A DNA stretch of 64,000 nt from Actinocrinis puniceicyclus (lineage in GTDB: Bacteria; Actinomycetota; Actinomycetes; Streptomycetales; Catenulisporaceae). Location: NCBI RefSeq assembly GCF_018283645.1, contig NZ_JAGSXH010000022.1:1-64000 (forward strand). The letters are read 5' to 3'. Below the pieces are notes generated by a model. That model was not told the origin of the DNA. It made no database searches and was given only the letters and a program-made list of their open reading frames with translations. Positions 24,816-33,648 of the stretch are shown here, piece after piece (position 1 is the stretch's first letter; each line of letters opens with the position of its first letter). A program made the translations under genes and the position numbers.

Positions 24816-26465
24816 GTGGACGCGGATGTCATCGTCGTCGGGGGTGGACTGGCCGGGCTGGTCGCGACCGCCCAGCTGGCCGACGCCGGGCGGCGGGTGA
24901 TCGTCGTCGAACAGGAGCCCGAGGCCTCGCTCGGCGGACAGGCCCACTGGTCCTTCGGCGGGCTGTTCCTGGTCGACTCGCCGGAGCAGCGCCGCATGGG
25001 CATCCGCGACTCTCGCGAGCTGGCCTGGCAGGACTGGCTCGGCACGGCCGGCTTCGACCGCCCCGAGGACTACTGGCCGCGCCGCTGGGCCGAGGCATAC
25101 GTCGAGTTCGCCACCACCGAGAAGCGCCCCTGGCTGCACGCCCAGGGCGTGCGCTTCTTCCCCGTCGTCGGCTGGGCCGAACGCGGCGGCCAGCTCGCCG
25201 ACGGCCAAGGCAACTCGGTGCCGCGCTTCCACATCACCTGGGGTACCGGTCCCGGTATCGTCGAGCCCTTCGAACGCCGGGTGCGCGCCGCGGCGGCTCA
25301 GGGACTGGTCAGGTTCGCGTTCCGGCACCGGGTCGACGAACTGACCATGACCGGCGGGGTCGTGGACGGAGTGCGCGGCACGATACTCGAGCCCAGCGAC
25401 GCCCGCCGCGGCTCGCCCAGCTCCCGCGCCGCGGCGGGCGAGTTCTCCTTCCGCGCGCAGGCCGTGCTCGTCACCTCGGGCGGCCTGGGCGGCAACCACG
25501 ACCTGGTGCGCCGCAACTGGCCCGCCCGGCTCGGCACGCCGCCGCGCACGATGCTCTCCGGGGTGCCCGCGCACGTGGACGGCCGCATGCTGGAGATCGC
25601 CGCGTCCGCGGGCGGCCGGCTGATCAACAGCGACCGGATGTGGCACTACACCGAGGGCGTGGCCAACTGGAACCCGATCTGGCCGCTGCACGGCATCAGG
25701 ATCCTTCCGGGCCCCTCGTCCCTGTGGCTCGACGCGCTCGGCCGGCGCCTGCCGGTCCCGCTCTTCCCCGGCTTCGACACGCTCGGCACCCTCGAACACA
25801 TCATGCGCACCGGATACGAGCACACCTGGTTCGTGCTCACCCAGAAGATCATCGAGAAGGAGTTCGCGCTCTCCGGCTCCGAGCAGAACCCGGACCTGAC
25901 CGGCAAGAGCATCAGGCAACTGCTGAACCGGGTCGGGCGCGGCGCCCCCGGCCCGGTCGAGGCGTTCAAGCGGCACGGCGCAGACTTCGTGGTCGCCGGC
26001 TCGCTGCCGCGGCTGATCGACGGCATGAACGCGCTCACCGACGCCCCGTTGCTCGACCCGGCCGAGGTCACCCGGCAGGTGCGGGCCCGCGATCGGGAGA
26101 TAGGCAACCGGTTCACCAAGGACCTGCAAGTTACCGCGATCCGCGGCGCGCGCGCCTACCTCGGCGACCGGTTGATCCGGGTCGCCGCGCCGCACCGGCT
26201 GCTCGATCCCAAGGCCGGACCGCTGATCGCCGTAAAACTCAGTATCCTGACGCGAAAGACGCTCGGCGGCCTGGAGACCGACCTGTCCGGACGGGTGCTG
26301 CGCGCCGACGGCCAGCCGCTGTCCGGCCTGTACGCGGCCGGGGAGGTGGCCGGATTCGGCGGCGGCGGAATGCACGGCTACCGCTCGCTGGAGGGGACCT
26401 TCCTCGGCGGCTGTCTGTTCTCCGGCCGCACCGCCGGACGCGCGGCCGCCGAGGCGGTAGCCTGA
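24816..26465 (+). CDS. FAD-binding dehydrogenase (COG3573, ketosteroid-dehydrogenase-like)
   Basis: 549 residues. The N-terminal dinucleotide fold is DADVIVVGGGLAGLVATAQLADAG, and the C-terminal FAD closure is GGLETDLSGRVLRADGQPLSGLYAAGEVAGFGGGGMHG. The succinate dehydrogenase/fumarate reductase-like FAD superfamily, specifically the predicted oxidoreductase group related to 3-ketosteroid-delta1-dehydrogenase, matches well in length. Substrate unknown; no steroid genes flank it. GTG 24816 is preferred (GACGAGG upstream); GTG 24789 is an in-frame alternative. Monocistronic, ending at a bidirectional hairpin. Confidence 0.9.
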   Translation: MDADVIVVGGGLAGLVATAQLADAGRRVIVVEQEPEASLGGQAHWSFGGLFLVDSPEQRRMGIRDSRELAWQDWLGTAGFDRPEDYWPRRWAEAYVEFATTEKRPWLHAQGVRFFPVVGWAERGGQLADGQGNSVPRFHITWGTGPGIVEPFERRVRAAAAQGLVRFAFRHRVDELTMTGGVVDGVRGTILEPSDARRGSPSSRAAAGEFSFRAQAVLVTSGGLGGNHDLVRRNWPARLGTPPRTMLSGVPAHVDGRMLEIAASAGGRLINSDRMWHYTEGVANWNPIWPLHGIRILPGPSSLWLDALGRRLPVPLFPGFDTLGTLEHIMRTGYEHTWFVLTQKIIEKEFALSGSEQNPDLTGKSIRQLLNRVGRGAPGPVEAFKRHGADFVVAGSLPRLIDGMNALTDAPLLDPAEVTRQVRARDREIGNRFTKDLQVTAIRGARAYLGDRLIRVAAPHRLLDPKAGPLIAVKLSILTRKTLGGLETDLSGRVLRADGQPLSGLYAAGEVAGFGGGGMHGYRSLEGTFLGGCLFSGRTAGRAAAEAVA

Positions 26466-26533
26466 CCGCCGGAGCCGAGTGGAGCAGGGTTCTGATGGCT
26501 AAACGGGCCGGTGCGTCAGTGGTCTGAAGAACC

Positions 26534-26556
26534 GGCGTGTATGAAAGTTACACGCC
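26534..26556. terminator. Hairpin terminator between convergent genes
   Basis: GGCGTGTA-tgaaagt-TACACGCC, a perfect 8-bp stem with a 7-base loop, between the FAD dehydrogenase stop and the stop of the membrane protein gene on the other strand. It could serve both. Confidence 0.7.
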
Positions 26557-26586
26557 CGGCCGTCCCTTGAGGCCTGCGCCGCGCGG

Positions 26587-27525
26587 TCAGAACGTGCCCT
26601 GCACGGTCGCCGGGGCCGATCCGTGCGCCTGGTCCGTCGTCACGCTCACCGAAAAGGTGTCCCCGCCCGGGTCGTGCGCCCCGGTGTGCCTGAACTGCAC
26701 CGCGATGACGAATGGCTTGGCCGGCAGCGTCGTGCCCTGCTTCAGCGTGAACGTGTAGACCAGGCCGCCGTCCGAGCCCGCGACGGTCTTCACGTCGAAG
26801 GCCGTTATGTCATGGTTCGACCAGTAGCTGTCCGGGGTCAGGCCCGGGGTCGGCGTCACGCGCACGATCAGCTGGAGCGCCGAGAGCGGCTCGGCCGGGT
26901 CCAGGCTCACGTCCTGCTCGCTCCAACTCGCGTTGGTCGCGGGGGCCACCGAGCCGGTCGCGGTCAGCGGCGCGGAGCCGGTGGCCGTCGCCGCCGACGA
27001 GGACGGCGCGGCGGAGGGAGCGCCCTGGCCGAGACCCGCCGTCTGCGTGGCCGTCTGCGTGGCGCTCTGCGCGGCCTGCCCGCTCTGCGATGCGCGCCCC
27101 GGCGCGCTGGGGGATTCGCCGTGCGAGGTCCCGGAGGCGGCCGGGCCGCCACCGCCGACGGCGGGCGGCGAACTGTGGCGCGCGGCGGCGTTCGGCGCGG
27201 TGTCGGGGCTGCTGACCTCGACCGTCGCCGTCACGCCGACGGCCACCGTCGCGCACAGCGCCGCCGCCACGATCCCGGTCGGCACGCCCGCCAAGCGCAG
27301 CTTCAGCACCGTGCCGCGGCCTCGTGCGCCCACGCCGCCGTCCAGCCGCTCACGCACCATGGTGCGGATGCGCTGCGTGTCGGGCTCGTATCCGCCGGTC
27401 TCCAGCTCCAGCACCTCGGTCAGCCACTCGACCGGTTCGTAGCGCGGCCTGGACACCAGTTCGGACGAGCCGGTCACCTGAGCGTCCGGCTCGTCCGCGT
27501 CCTTCCCCGCGCCCGAATCCCTCAT
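26587..27525 (-). CDS. Single-pass membrane protein partner of a SigE-like sigma factor (putative anti-sigma)
   Basis: 312 residues. The N-terminal about 75 residues are cytoplasmic, with TRRIRTMVRERLDGGV-like basic helices. One transmembrane helix (IVAAALCATVAVGVTATVEV) is followed by a 75-residue Ser/Ala/Gln-rich linker and an Ig-like or CBM-like beta-rich extracellular domain of about 115 residues ending VQGTF. The start codon overlaps the sigma gene stop (ATGA), the usual layout of a sigma/anti-sigma pair. There is no zinc-binding HxxxCxxC motif, so if it is an anti-sigma factor it is not the ZAS type. Function inferred from position and topology. Confidence 0.7.
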   Translation of the reverse strand: MRDSGAGKDADEPDAQVTGSSELVSRPRYEPVEWLTEVLELETGGYEPDTQRIRTMVRERLDGGVGARGRGTVLKLRLAGVPTGIVAAALCATVAVGVTATVEVSSPDTAPNAAARHSSPPAVGGGGPAASGTSHGESPSAPGRASQSGQAAQSATQTATQTAGLGQGAPSAAPSSSAATATGSAPLTATGSVAPATNASWSEQDVSLDPAEPLSALQLIVRVTPTPGLTPDSYWSNHDITAFDVKTVAGSDGGLVYTFTLKQGTTLPAKPFVIAVQFRHTGAHDPGGDTFSVSVTTDQAHGSAPATVQGTF

Positions 27526-28091
27526 CGTGTCGCCTCGTCCCGGTCCGTTGTGCCGACCGGCCGCGCACCGAGCAGCGCGGCGAGTTCGGCCACGCCCCGG
27601 GAGGTCTGGCTCTTGACCGTGCCGACCGCTATCCCGAGCGTGGCGGCTGTTTCCTGCTCGCTCAGCCCGTAATAGTGTCGCAGCACGACGCAGGCCCGCT
27701 TGCGCACGGGCAGCCGTTGCAGCGCGGCCCGCACGTCGGCGTTCGCAGCGACGTCCGGACCGTCGATCTGGTCGGTCCACGCCGCGCCGAGCAGCCGCCA
27801 GCCGCGCCGCTCGCGCACCAGCCGGCGCACCCGGCTGGCCGCCAGGTTCACCACGATCCGCCGCACATAGGCCAGCGGCATGTCGGCGCGGATGACCTGG
27901 TCCCAGCGCTTCCATGCCTGGGTGAACGCCTCCGCGGTCAGATCCTCGGCCGCGTCGGGGTCGCCGGACAACAGGTACGCCAGCCGGGCCAGGTCGCGGT
28001 GGTGGGCATCGAAGAACGCGTCGAACCGGGCGCGAGCCTCCGCGTCGAAGGTCCGCGCCGTGCGTATGTGAGTCACTGTGGTGGCCGCCAC
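27522..28091 (-). CDS. SigE-family ECF RNA polymerase sigma factor
   Basis: 189 residues. Region 2 is FDAFFDAHHRDLARLAYLLSGDPDAAEDLTAEAFTQAWKRWDQV with the conserved DxxDAEDLT-like helix; region 4 is LPVRKRACVVLRHYYGLSEQETAATLGIAVGTVKSQTSRGVAEL. This is the actinobacterial SigE (SigE70) subfamily. The start is written at GTG 28091, with GTG 28076 possible. A membrane partner is encoded immediately downstream with a 4-bp overlap. Promoter specificity unknown. Confidence 0.9.
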   Translation of the reverse strand: MAATTVTHIRTARTFDAEARARFDAFFDAHHRDLARLAYLLSGDPDAAEDLTAEAFTQAWKRWDQVIRADMPLAYVRRIVVNLAASRVRRLVRERRGWRLLGAAWTDQIDGPDVAANADVRAALQRLPVRKRACVVLRHYYGLSEQETAATLGIAVGTVKSQTSRGVAELAALLGARPVGTTDRDEATR

Positions 28092-28229
28092 GGTAGTGGA
28101 CCGTAGCAGCCGTGTTCGGATCGCGACAGGGCCGGTGACCTTATCTCGCTATGCAAGGAAGCTGAATAAGTGCGTTATGCGGATGCTGATTCGGCGTCGG
28201 CGAAGGTCTTGCTCCCGGCCCGATCGCCC

Positions 28230-28252
28230 GGCCGGCGCTCGATCCGCCGGCC
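28230..28252 (-). terminator. Hairpin terminator after the AlaX-like gene
   Basis: GGCCGGCG-ctcgatc-CGCCGGCC, a perfect 8-bp stem and 7-base loop, 4 bp after the stop codon on the minus strand. The following 28092-28229 is comparatively AT-rich and probably holds the sigma gene promoter; no gene seen there. Confidence 0.65.
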
Positions 28253-28256
28253 GCGG

Positions 28257-29159
28257 TCAACCGCGCTTCGGCACCGTGACGGCCACCAGTTCGGTGCCGT
28301 CCTCGCTCAGCGACACGCTGGTGGTCAGCGACCCGAGCTCGCCGAGCCGGGAGACGTGCGTGCCGCCGCAGTCGACCGAGGCGGCGCCCTGCGGCAGTGC
28401 GCACACCCAGCGGCGGCGCGCGGTCAGTTCCGGTCCCGGCGTCTCGACCCGCACCGGCGCGTCGGTCGCGATCCAGTCGGCCAGGCGCGCGTTGACCCGC
28501 GCCGTGATCGCGTCGAGCGATTCGGCCAGGCCGTCCGGGTCGAAGCCCTTCTTGCGCAGCGACTTGCCGATCCGGTACCGGTCCGTGCTCGCGTGCGGGT
28601 CCATCCGGGAGCGGTCCATCGCCAGGGCGTCGAAGTCCGGGGAGCCGAGGGCGTCGAGCCGCACCGGCTTGTGCCAGCGCTCGGCCAGGGTCTCGTTGAG
28701 CGCGAAGGCCAGCAGGTGGCAGCCGGTGTGCACGGCCGAGAGGGCGGCCCGCCTGGGGGCGTCCACCCGCAGCACCACGGCGCGGCCGAGCAGAGACTTC
28801 GGTTCGACCCGGGTGCCGGCGACGTCGACGAGATGCACCGCGAGCCACGTCCACTGCGGGTCCGCGCGCCGCACCGGGATCTGGTCGCCGAGCGCGAATT
28901 CGCCCTCGGGCCCGATCGCCCCGGTCGCGCAGTCCACCACCGGGCAGCGGGCCCCGCCGAACTCCACCGTGTCGAACTCGATGATGCCGCTGTCGCCGGG
29001 CTGGTCCGGCCAGGTGTGGTCGAGCGGGTGGAACGGAGTCGTGTCGGTCACGACGCCGATGACGCCACCGGGTAAGGGCACTGCGGCGACAATGGTCGAA
29101 CTGCCCTCTGTCGTTCCGCTCGGAAAAGTCACCAGCGTGGTGGTGTTCGCAAGTGCCAT
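28257..29159 (-). CDS. AlaX-like alanyl-tRNA editing / metal-dependent hydrolase
   Basis: 300 residues. The tRNA_SAD editing domain is recognisable by the two zinc-ligand motifs HTGCH (HxxxH, in VHTGCHLLAFALNE) and CGGTH (CxxxH, in VDCGGTHVSRLGELG). The N-terminal beta-barrel (DTTPFHPLDHTWPDQPGDSG) corresponds to the second domain of AlaRS C-terminal editing modules. Such stand-alone proteins deacylate Ser- or Gly-mischarged tRNA(Ala); the LRKKGFDPDG insert is non-canonical. Closest class is AlaX-II/“alanyl-tRNA editing protein”. ATG 29159 is preceded by a weak TGGGG. Divergent from the Nudix gene. Confidence 0.85.
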   Translation of the reverse strand: MALANTTTLVTFPSGTTEGSSTIVAAVPLPGGVIGVVTDTTPFHPLDHTWPDQPGDSGIIEFDTVEFGGARCPVVDCATGAIGPEGEFALGDQIPVRRADPQWTWLAVHLVDVAGTRVEPKSLLGRAVVLRVDAPRRAALSAVHTGCHLLAFALNETLAERWHKPVRLDALGSPDFDALAMDRSRMDPHASTDRYRIGKSLRKKGFDPDGLAESLDAITARVNARLADWIATDAPVRVETPGPELTARRRWVCALPQGAASVDCGGTHVSRLGELGSLTTSVSLSEDGTELVAVTVPKRG

Positions 29160-29264
29160 GCCCCAAGTGTCGCACCTGGGCAGCGCCGCGATGGGTCGTT
29201 CGCGAGGACCCGCGGCGCGTTTGGTGTCGGCTTGCGACCCAGCGCGCACAGGCGTGCGCCGCCC

Positions 29265-29294
29265 GTGCCGTGCCGTGCCGTGCTGTGCCGTGCC
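29265..29294 (+). repeat. 5-bp tandem repeat x6 (GTGCC)
   Basis: Six copies of GTGCC, the fourth ending in T, in the divergent region between the AlaX-like and Nudix genes, about 30 bp ahead of the Nudix -10. Slippage-prone; it could vary promoter geometry between strains. Confidence 0.8.
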
Positions 29295-29322
29295 GCCCGG
29301 CCGCGGCGCGTTTCCGCCCGGA

Positions 29323-29335
29323 TATGATTCGGCGC
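29323..29335 (+). promoter_or_regulatory. Candidate leaderless promoter (-10) of the Nudix gene
   Basis: TATGAT (29323-29328), seven bases, then GTG 29336; no Shine-Dalgarno. Confidence 0.5.
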
Positions 29336-29878
29336 GTGGCCGAGGCGACGCGAGGGGAAGAGCGGGCCGGCGCTGGACCGCCGCCGGATCTGCCCGTGCG
29401 GCGCACGGCCCGGATCGTGCTCGCCGACGAGCGGGACCGGATCCTGCTGTTCCGCTTCGTCGACAACGATTCGACCATCCCGGGCGGTACCTGGTGGGGG
29501 ACCGTCGGCGGCGGCGTGCACGAGGGCGAGTCGCTATCGCAGGCCGCCGCGCGGGAGCTGTTCGAGGAGACCGGCCTGCGCGTCCCGCCGCAGCGCTTCG
29601 ACGTCGTGGTCGCGCGCAACCGGGGCGTGGCGCGGTTCTTCGGTCAGGAGCGGTGGTACGAGAACCACTACTACTTCCTGCGCGCCGCGGGCTTCGAGCT
29701 CGACGCGAGCGGCTGGGAGCAGATCGAGCGGGCCGCGATCGCCGAGCACCGCTGGTGGTCCGCCGCCGAACTGGCCGCGACCGCCGAGAGCGTCCACCCG
29801 CCCGGCCTCGCCCGGCTCCTGCCCGACCTGCTGGCCGGCCGGCTGCCGCGCGAGCCGGTCGAGGTCGGACCGGACTGA
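29336..29878 (+). CDS. Nudix hydrolase
   Basis: 180 residues. The Nudix box is complete: G-GGVHEGE-SLSQAAA-REL-FEETGL (GX5EX7REUXEEXGU), about residues 61-83. Preceding VRRTARIVLADERDRILLFRF and the aromatic WYENHYYFLRA are typical of the NUDIX fold. It hydrolyses a nucleoside diphosphate linked to another moiety; no substrate-specificity motif is recognisable. I favour GTG 29336 on the leaderless pattern; ATG 29324 is 4 codons upstream but overlaps the -10. Confidence 0.9.
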   Translation: MAEATRGEERAGAGPPPDLPVRRTARIVLADERDRILLFRFVDNDSTIPGGTWWGTVGGGVHEGESLSQAAARELFEETGLRVPPQRFDVVVARNRGVARFFGQERWYENHYYFLRAAGFELDASGWEQIERAAIAEHRWWSAAELAATAESVHPPGLARLLPDLLAGRLPREPVEVGPD

Positions 29879-29955
29879 TCGAGCGCCCGGGACCGACGCG
29901 GCCGCACGGGCCGGCGAAGCGCCGCGGCCTCCTCGTTTCCCGCCGATCCGCCGGA

Positions 29956-29967
29956 TACAGTGCATTC
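29956..29967 (+). promoter_or_regulatory. Candidate leaderless promoter (-10) of pxpA
   Basis: TACAGT (29956-29961), six bases, then ATG 29968; no Shine-Dalgarno. Confidence 0.5.
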
Positions 29968-30768
29968 ATGGCGTACGGCACGCTGTCCAACGGCTCCCGG
30001 CCCGGCACCAGCCAGGGCGTCGACCTGAACGCCGACCTCGGCGAGGGCCTCGGCGGTCGGCAGCTCACCGACGACGAGGCGCTGCTCACCATGGTGACCA
30101 GCGCGAACATCGCCTGCGGCTTCCACGCCGGGGACCCGTCGACGATGCGCCGAGTCTGCGCCCTGGCCGCCGCGCGCGGGGTACGCATCGGCGCGCAGGT
30201 CTCCTACCACGACCTGGTCGGTTTCGGCCGCAGGCCGATGGAGGTCCCGCCGCGCGAGCTGGCCGACGAGGTCGCCTACCAGATCGGCGCGCTGCGGGTC
30301 TTCGCGCAGGCCGCGGGCACCGAGCTGGCGTACGTCAAACCGCACGGCGCGCTGTACAACCGGATCGTGTGGGACGAGAGCCAGGCCGACGCGGTCGTCG
30401 ACGGAATCCTGCTGACCGGAGCCGATCTGCCGGTGCTCGGGCTGCCCGGCTCGGCGGTGCACCGCGCGGCGGCCGCGGCGCGGCTTCCCATCGTCACCGA
30501 GGCATTCGCCGACCGCGCCTACCGCCCGGACGGCACGCTCGTGCCGCGTACCGAGCCGGGCGCGGTGATCAGCGACCCGGAGCAGGTGATCAAGCGCTCG
30601 GTGATGATGGTCACCGAGGGCTCCGTGTTCGCCGCGACGGGCCAGCGCGTGCCGGTCGCGGCCGAATCCCTGTGCCTGCACGGCGACACGCCCGGCGCCG
30701 TGGAACTCGCCGCGCGGGTGCGCGAGGCGCTGATCGGCGCCGGGGTCGACATCCGGCCGTTCGTGTAG
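29968..30768 (+). CDS. pxpA: 5-oxoprolinase subunit A (LamB/YcsF family)
   Basis: 266 residues. The family signature is intact: GVDLNADLGEGLGG near residue 20, ANIACGFHAGDP, VKPHGALYN and TEAFADRAYRPDGTLVPR. With PxpB and PxpC it performs ATP-dependent opening of 5-oxoproline to glutamate. The fused pxpBC gene follows 13 bp downstream on the same strand, so the three activities are co-expressed. The first 15 residues are an unconserved Ser/Gly-rich tail. Confidence 0.95.
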   Translation: MAYGTLSNGSRPGTSQGVDLNADLGEGLGGRQLTDDEALLTMVTSANIACGFHAGDPSTMRRVCALAAARGVRIGAQVSYHDLVGFGRRPMEVPPRELADEVAYQIGALRVFAQAAGTELAYVKPHGALYNRIVWDESQADAVVDGILLTGADLPVLGLPGSAVHRAAAAARLPIVTEAFADRAYRPDGTLVPRTEPGAVISDPEQVIKRSVMMVTEGSVFAATGQRVPVAAESLCLHGDTPGAVELAARVREALIGAGVDIRPFV

Positions 30769-30781
30769 ATCCGCCCCCGCG

Positions 30782-32437
30782 ATGATCCCGCTGCGGTACG
30801 GAAGACACGCTCTGCTCGTCGAGTGCGAGGACCTCGACGAGGTCGCCGCCCTGCACGCCGAACTGGCGCGCAGGCGCCGCGCGGGGACCCTGCCGCCGGT
30901 GCACGACCTCGTCCCGGCCGAACGCACGGTCCTGATCGACGGCCTCGACGACCCGGCGGCGCTCGCCGCGCAACTGGTGACCTGGACGCCGACGCCGGTG
31001 GAGGCGGCGCGCGGCCCGGCGATCCACCTCGCGGTCCACTACGACGGCCCCGACCTCGACGAGGTCGCCGAGGCCTGGGGCGTGCCGCGCGACCAGGTCG
31101 CGGCCATCCACTCAGCGCACGAATACCGCGTCGCCTTCTGCGGGTTCGCTCCCGGATTCGCGTACCTGACCGGCCTGCCCGAGCGGTATCACCTGCCGCG
31201 CCGGCGCACACCGCGACCGAGCGTGCCGCCCGGTTTCGTCGCGGTCGCCGGGCCCTACACCGGGGTCTATCCGAGCGCGTCCCCCGGGGGCTGGAACCTG
31301 ATCGGCGCCACGGACGCAGAGCTCTGGGATCTGAGACGGGACGAGCCGGCGCTGCTCGTCCCGGGCGGCACCGTGCGCTTCGTTCCCGCCTCCGGCCGAC
31401 CGGCCGCCTCGCCATCCGGCGGACCGGTGTGCCGCGAACCGGCCCGCGTCCGCGATGCCGCACGCGAGCGCGACCCCGCACGCGAGCCGTATCCCGAAAG
31501 CGAGGCCGGACCCGCCGCCGGACCCGCCGCCGGACCCGCGGTCGAGATCCTGCGCGCCGGCGCCTTGACGACCGTCCAGGATCTCGGCCGTCCCGGCTAC
31601 GCCCACCTCGGCGTCCCGCGCAGCGGCGCGCTGGACCTGGCCGCGCACCGGCTGGCGAACCGTCTCGTCGGCAACGAGCCCGAGGCGGCCACGCTGGAGA
31701 CCACGGTCAGTGGCCTGACGCTGCGCGCGCTCGCGCCGACGCTCGTCGCGGTGTGCGGCGCGGTCGCGCCGATCCGGCTCGACGGCCGCCCTGCGCCGTG
31801 GTGCGCGCCGATCGCGCTGCGGCCCGGCCAGACGCTGGACGTCGGCGCCGCGGCCCGGGGCGTGCGCAGCTACGTGGCCTTCGCCGGGGGAGTGGCCGTC
31901 GAGTCCGTGCTCGGCAGCCGCTCGACCGACCTGCTCGCCGGACTCGGCGCCCGGCCGTCGCAGACCGGCCGCAACGGGCTGCGCGACGGTGACCTCCTCC
32001 CGCTCGGCGCGCCCACGGGCCCGCCGCGTCCGGCCGACACGCACCCCGTCACCGCCCCGGCCGCGCCCGGCTCAGTGCTCGAACTCCCGGTGCTGCCCGG
32101 GCCGCGCCCCGCCTCGTTCCCGGCGGCGGCCTGGCGGGTGCTCACCGGCGGCGAGTACGTCGTCTCCGCGGCGTCGAACCGGATCGCGCTGCGGCTCGAC
32201 GGCCCCGCCCTCGAGCGCGGCGGACCGGACACGATCCCGAGCGAGGGCGCGGTCCTCGGCGCGATCCAGGTGCCGGCGGACGGCAGACCCATCGTCTTCC
32301 TCGCCGACCACCCGCCGACCGGCGGCTACCCCGTGATCGGGGTGGTGCCGGCCGCCGCGCTCGGTCCGGCGGCCCAGGCCCCGCCCGGCGCGCGCCTGCG
32401 TTTCCGCGCCACAGGACATCGCGGCGTGCCCGGCTGA
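30782..32437 (+). CDS. pxpBC: Fused 5-oxoprolinase subunits B and C
   Basis: 551 residues. Residues 1-205 are PxpB (allophanate hydrolase subunit 1-like): IHLAVHYDGPDLDEVAEAWG, YRVAFCGFAPGFAYLTGLP, RPSVPPGFVAVAGPYTGVYP. Residues 260-551 are PxpC (subunit 2-like): ILRAGALTTVQDLGRPGYAH, SEGAVLGAIQVPADGRPIVF, DHPPTGGYPVIGVV. A roughly 50-residue Arg/Glu/Pro linker joins them and holds a GPAA triple repeat coded by three 12-bp DNA repeats (31505-31540). Separate genes in E. coli; fusion forms occur in actinobacteria. Completes PxpABC with pxpA. Confidence 0.94.
   Translation: MIPLRYGRHALLVECEDLDEVAALHAELARRRRAGTLPPVHDLVPAERTVLIDGLDDPAALAAQLVTWTPTPVEAARGPAIHLAVHYDGPDLDEVAEAWGVPRDQVAAIHSAHEYRVAFCGFAPGFAYLTGLPERYHLPRRRTPRPSVPPGFVAVAGPYTGVYPSASPGGWNLIGATDAELWDLRRDEPALLVPGGTVRFVPASGRPAASPSGGPVCREPARVRDAARERDPAREPYPESEAGPAAGPAAGPAVEILRAGALTTVQDLGRPGYAHLGVPRSGALDLAAHRLANRLVGNEPEAATLETTVSGLTLRALAPTLVAVCGAVAPIRLDGRPAPWCAPIALRPGQTLDVGAAARGVRSYVAFAGGVAVESVLGSRSTDLLAGLGARPSQTGRNGLRDGDLLPLGAPTGPPRPADTHPVTAPAAPGSVLELPVLPGPRPASFPAAAWRVLTGGEYVVSAASNRIALRLDGPALERGGPDTIPSEGAVLGAIQVPADGRPIVFLADHPPTGGYPVIGVVPAAALGPAAQAPPGARLRFRATGHRGVPG
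31505..31540 (+). repeat. 12-bp in-frame tandem repeat x3 in the pxpBC linker
   Basis: Three copies of GCCGGACCCGCC (last base differs in the third), coding AGPA repeats between the PxpB and PxpC domains. In-frame, so copy-number change would only alter linker length. Confidence 0.9.
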
Positions 32438-32455
32438 GCCGAGCGCCGCGCAGAC

Positions 32456-33628
32456 TCACCCCACGCGGTGCGCGCCGCGCGCGGGAATCGCCCGGAAGAT
32501 CTCCGCCTGCGGGAGCGCCGCGAGAACCCGCTCGCCGACCCGCCGCGCGTCGCCGACCGAGACGAGCGCGATCGCGCTGCCGCCGAAGCCGCCGCCGGTC
32601 ATGCGCGCGCCATGCGCCCCCGCCTCCAGCGCGGCGTCGACCACCAGGTCGAGTTCCGCGCAGGAGACCTCGAAGTCGTCGCGCAGGGACCGGTGCGACG
32701 CGGTCAGCAGTTCGCCCGCCGCGCGCAGCCGGTCGCCCGCCGGCGCACCCTGTGTCAGCAGGCTGACGAACTGCTCGACCCGCGCGTCCTCGGTCACCAC
32801 GTGCCGCACCCGGCGCGCCGTGACCTCGTCGAGCTGCGCCGCCGCCCGGTCCAGGTCCGCCGGCGCCAGATCGCGAAGCGCCCGCACGCCGAGCGCCGCC
32901 GCGGCCTTCTCGCAGCTCGCGCGCCGCGCCGGATAGCCGGACTCGCCCAGGTCGTGGCTCACCCGCGTGTCCGCCACCAGCAGCGTGAGACCCGCCCCGG
33001 CCAGGTCGAACGGGTGCGCGGTGATCTGGAACGAACGGGTGTCGATGAACAACACCCTGCCTTCCTGCCCGAACGCCGAGGCGAGCTGGTCGAGCGGACC
33101 GCAGGGCACGTGCGCGTACTCGTTCTCAGCGTACTGCGACAAGCGGGCCAGGTCCGCGGTGCTCAGCCGCGCCCCGGCGAGCCCGGCCAGCGCCAGGCCG
33201 GTCGCGCATTCGAGCGCCGCCGAGGAGGACAGGCCCGCGCCGACCGGAACCGTCGAGGCGAACGCGAGGTCCGCTCCCGCGAAGTCGTCCGGCAGCACGC
33301 CGCCGCCGCGCAGCGCCCAGGCCACCCCCGCCGGATACTGCGGCCAGCCCTGCGGCACGCCGGGGGACAGGTCCGCCAGCGCGACCTCGGCCACCTGGTG
33401 GTCGCCCGCCGCGGAAACCACCCGCAGCCGCCCGTCCGTGCGCCGTGCGGCGGCGGCGACCGTGTAACGGTCGATGGCCATCGGCAGCACGAAACCCTCG
33501 TTGTAGTCGGTGTGCTCGCCGATCACGTTGACCCGGCCCGGGGCCGCCCACACGCCCTCCGGGGAGCCGCCGTACACGGACGCGAACAGGTTGGCCGCCT
33601 CGGCGGCGATCGGGTCGACGGCGTTCAC
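32456..33628 (-). CDS. galK: Galactokinase
   Basis: 390 residues, GHMP kinase family. The galactokinase signature GRVNVIGEHTDYNEGFVLPMAI (about 31-52), the ATP loop VPVGAGLSSSAALE and the C-terminal MTGGGFGGSAIAL are all intact. It phosphorylates galactose to Gal-1-P, which GalT then exchanges with UDP-glucose. GTG 33628 is preceded by GGAGGGAAG. It is the third gene of galT-galE-galK on the minus strand; a 12-bp palindrome lies in the 57-bp gap to galE, so it may have additional control. Confidence 0.96.
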   Translation of the reverse strand: MNAVDPIAAEAANLFASVYGGSPEGVWAAPGRVNVIGEHTDYNEGFVLPMAIDRYTVAAAARRTDGRLRVVSAAGDHQVAEVALADLSPGVPQGWPQYPAGVAWALRGGGVLPDDFAGADLAFASTVPVGAGLSSSAALECATGLALAGLAGARLSTADLARLSQYAENEYAHVPCGPLDQLASAFGQEGRVLFIDTRSFQITAHPFDLAGAGLTLLVADTRVSHDLGESGYPARRASCEKAAAALGVRALRDLAPADLDRAAAQLDEVTARRVRHVVTEDARVEQFVSLLTQGAPAGDRLRAAGELLTASHRSLRDDFEVSCAELDLVVDAALEAGAHGARMTGGGFGGSAIALVSVGDARRVGERVLAALPQAEIFRAIPARGAHRVG

Positions 33629-33648
33629 GGGCTCTGCTTCCCTCCGGT

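Noticed and set aside
31505-31540. Frameshift or pseudogene junction between PxpB and PxpC
   Set aside because: The frame is continuous, the repeats are in multiples of three, and both domains are intact, so it is a genuine fusion with a repeat-containing linker.
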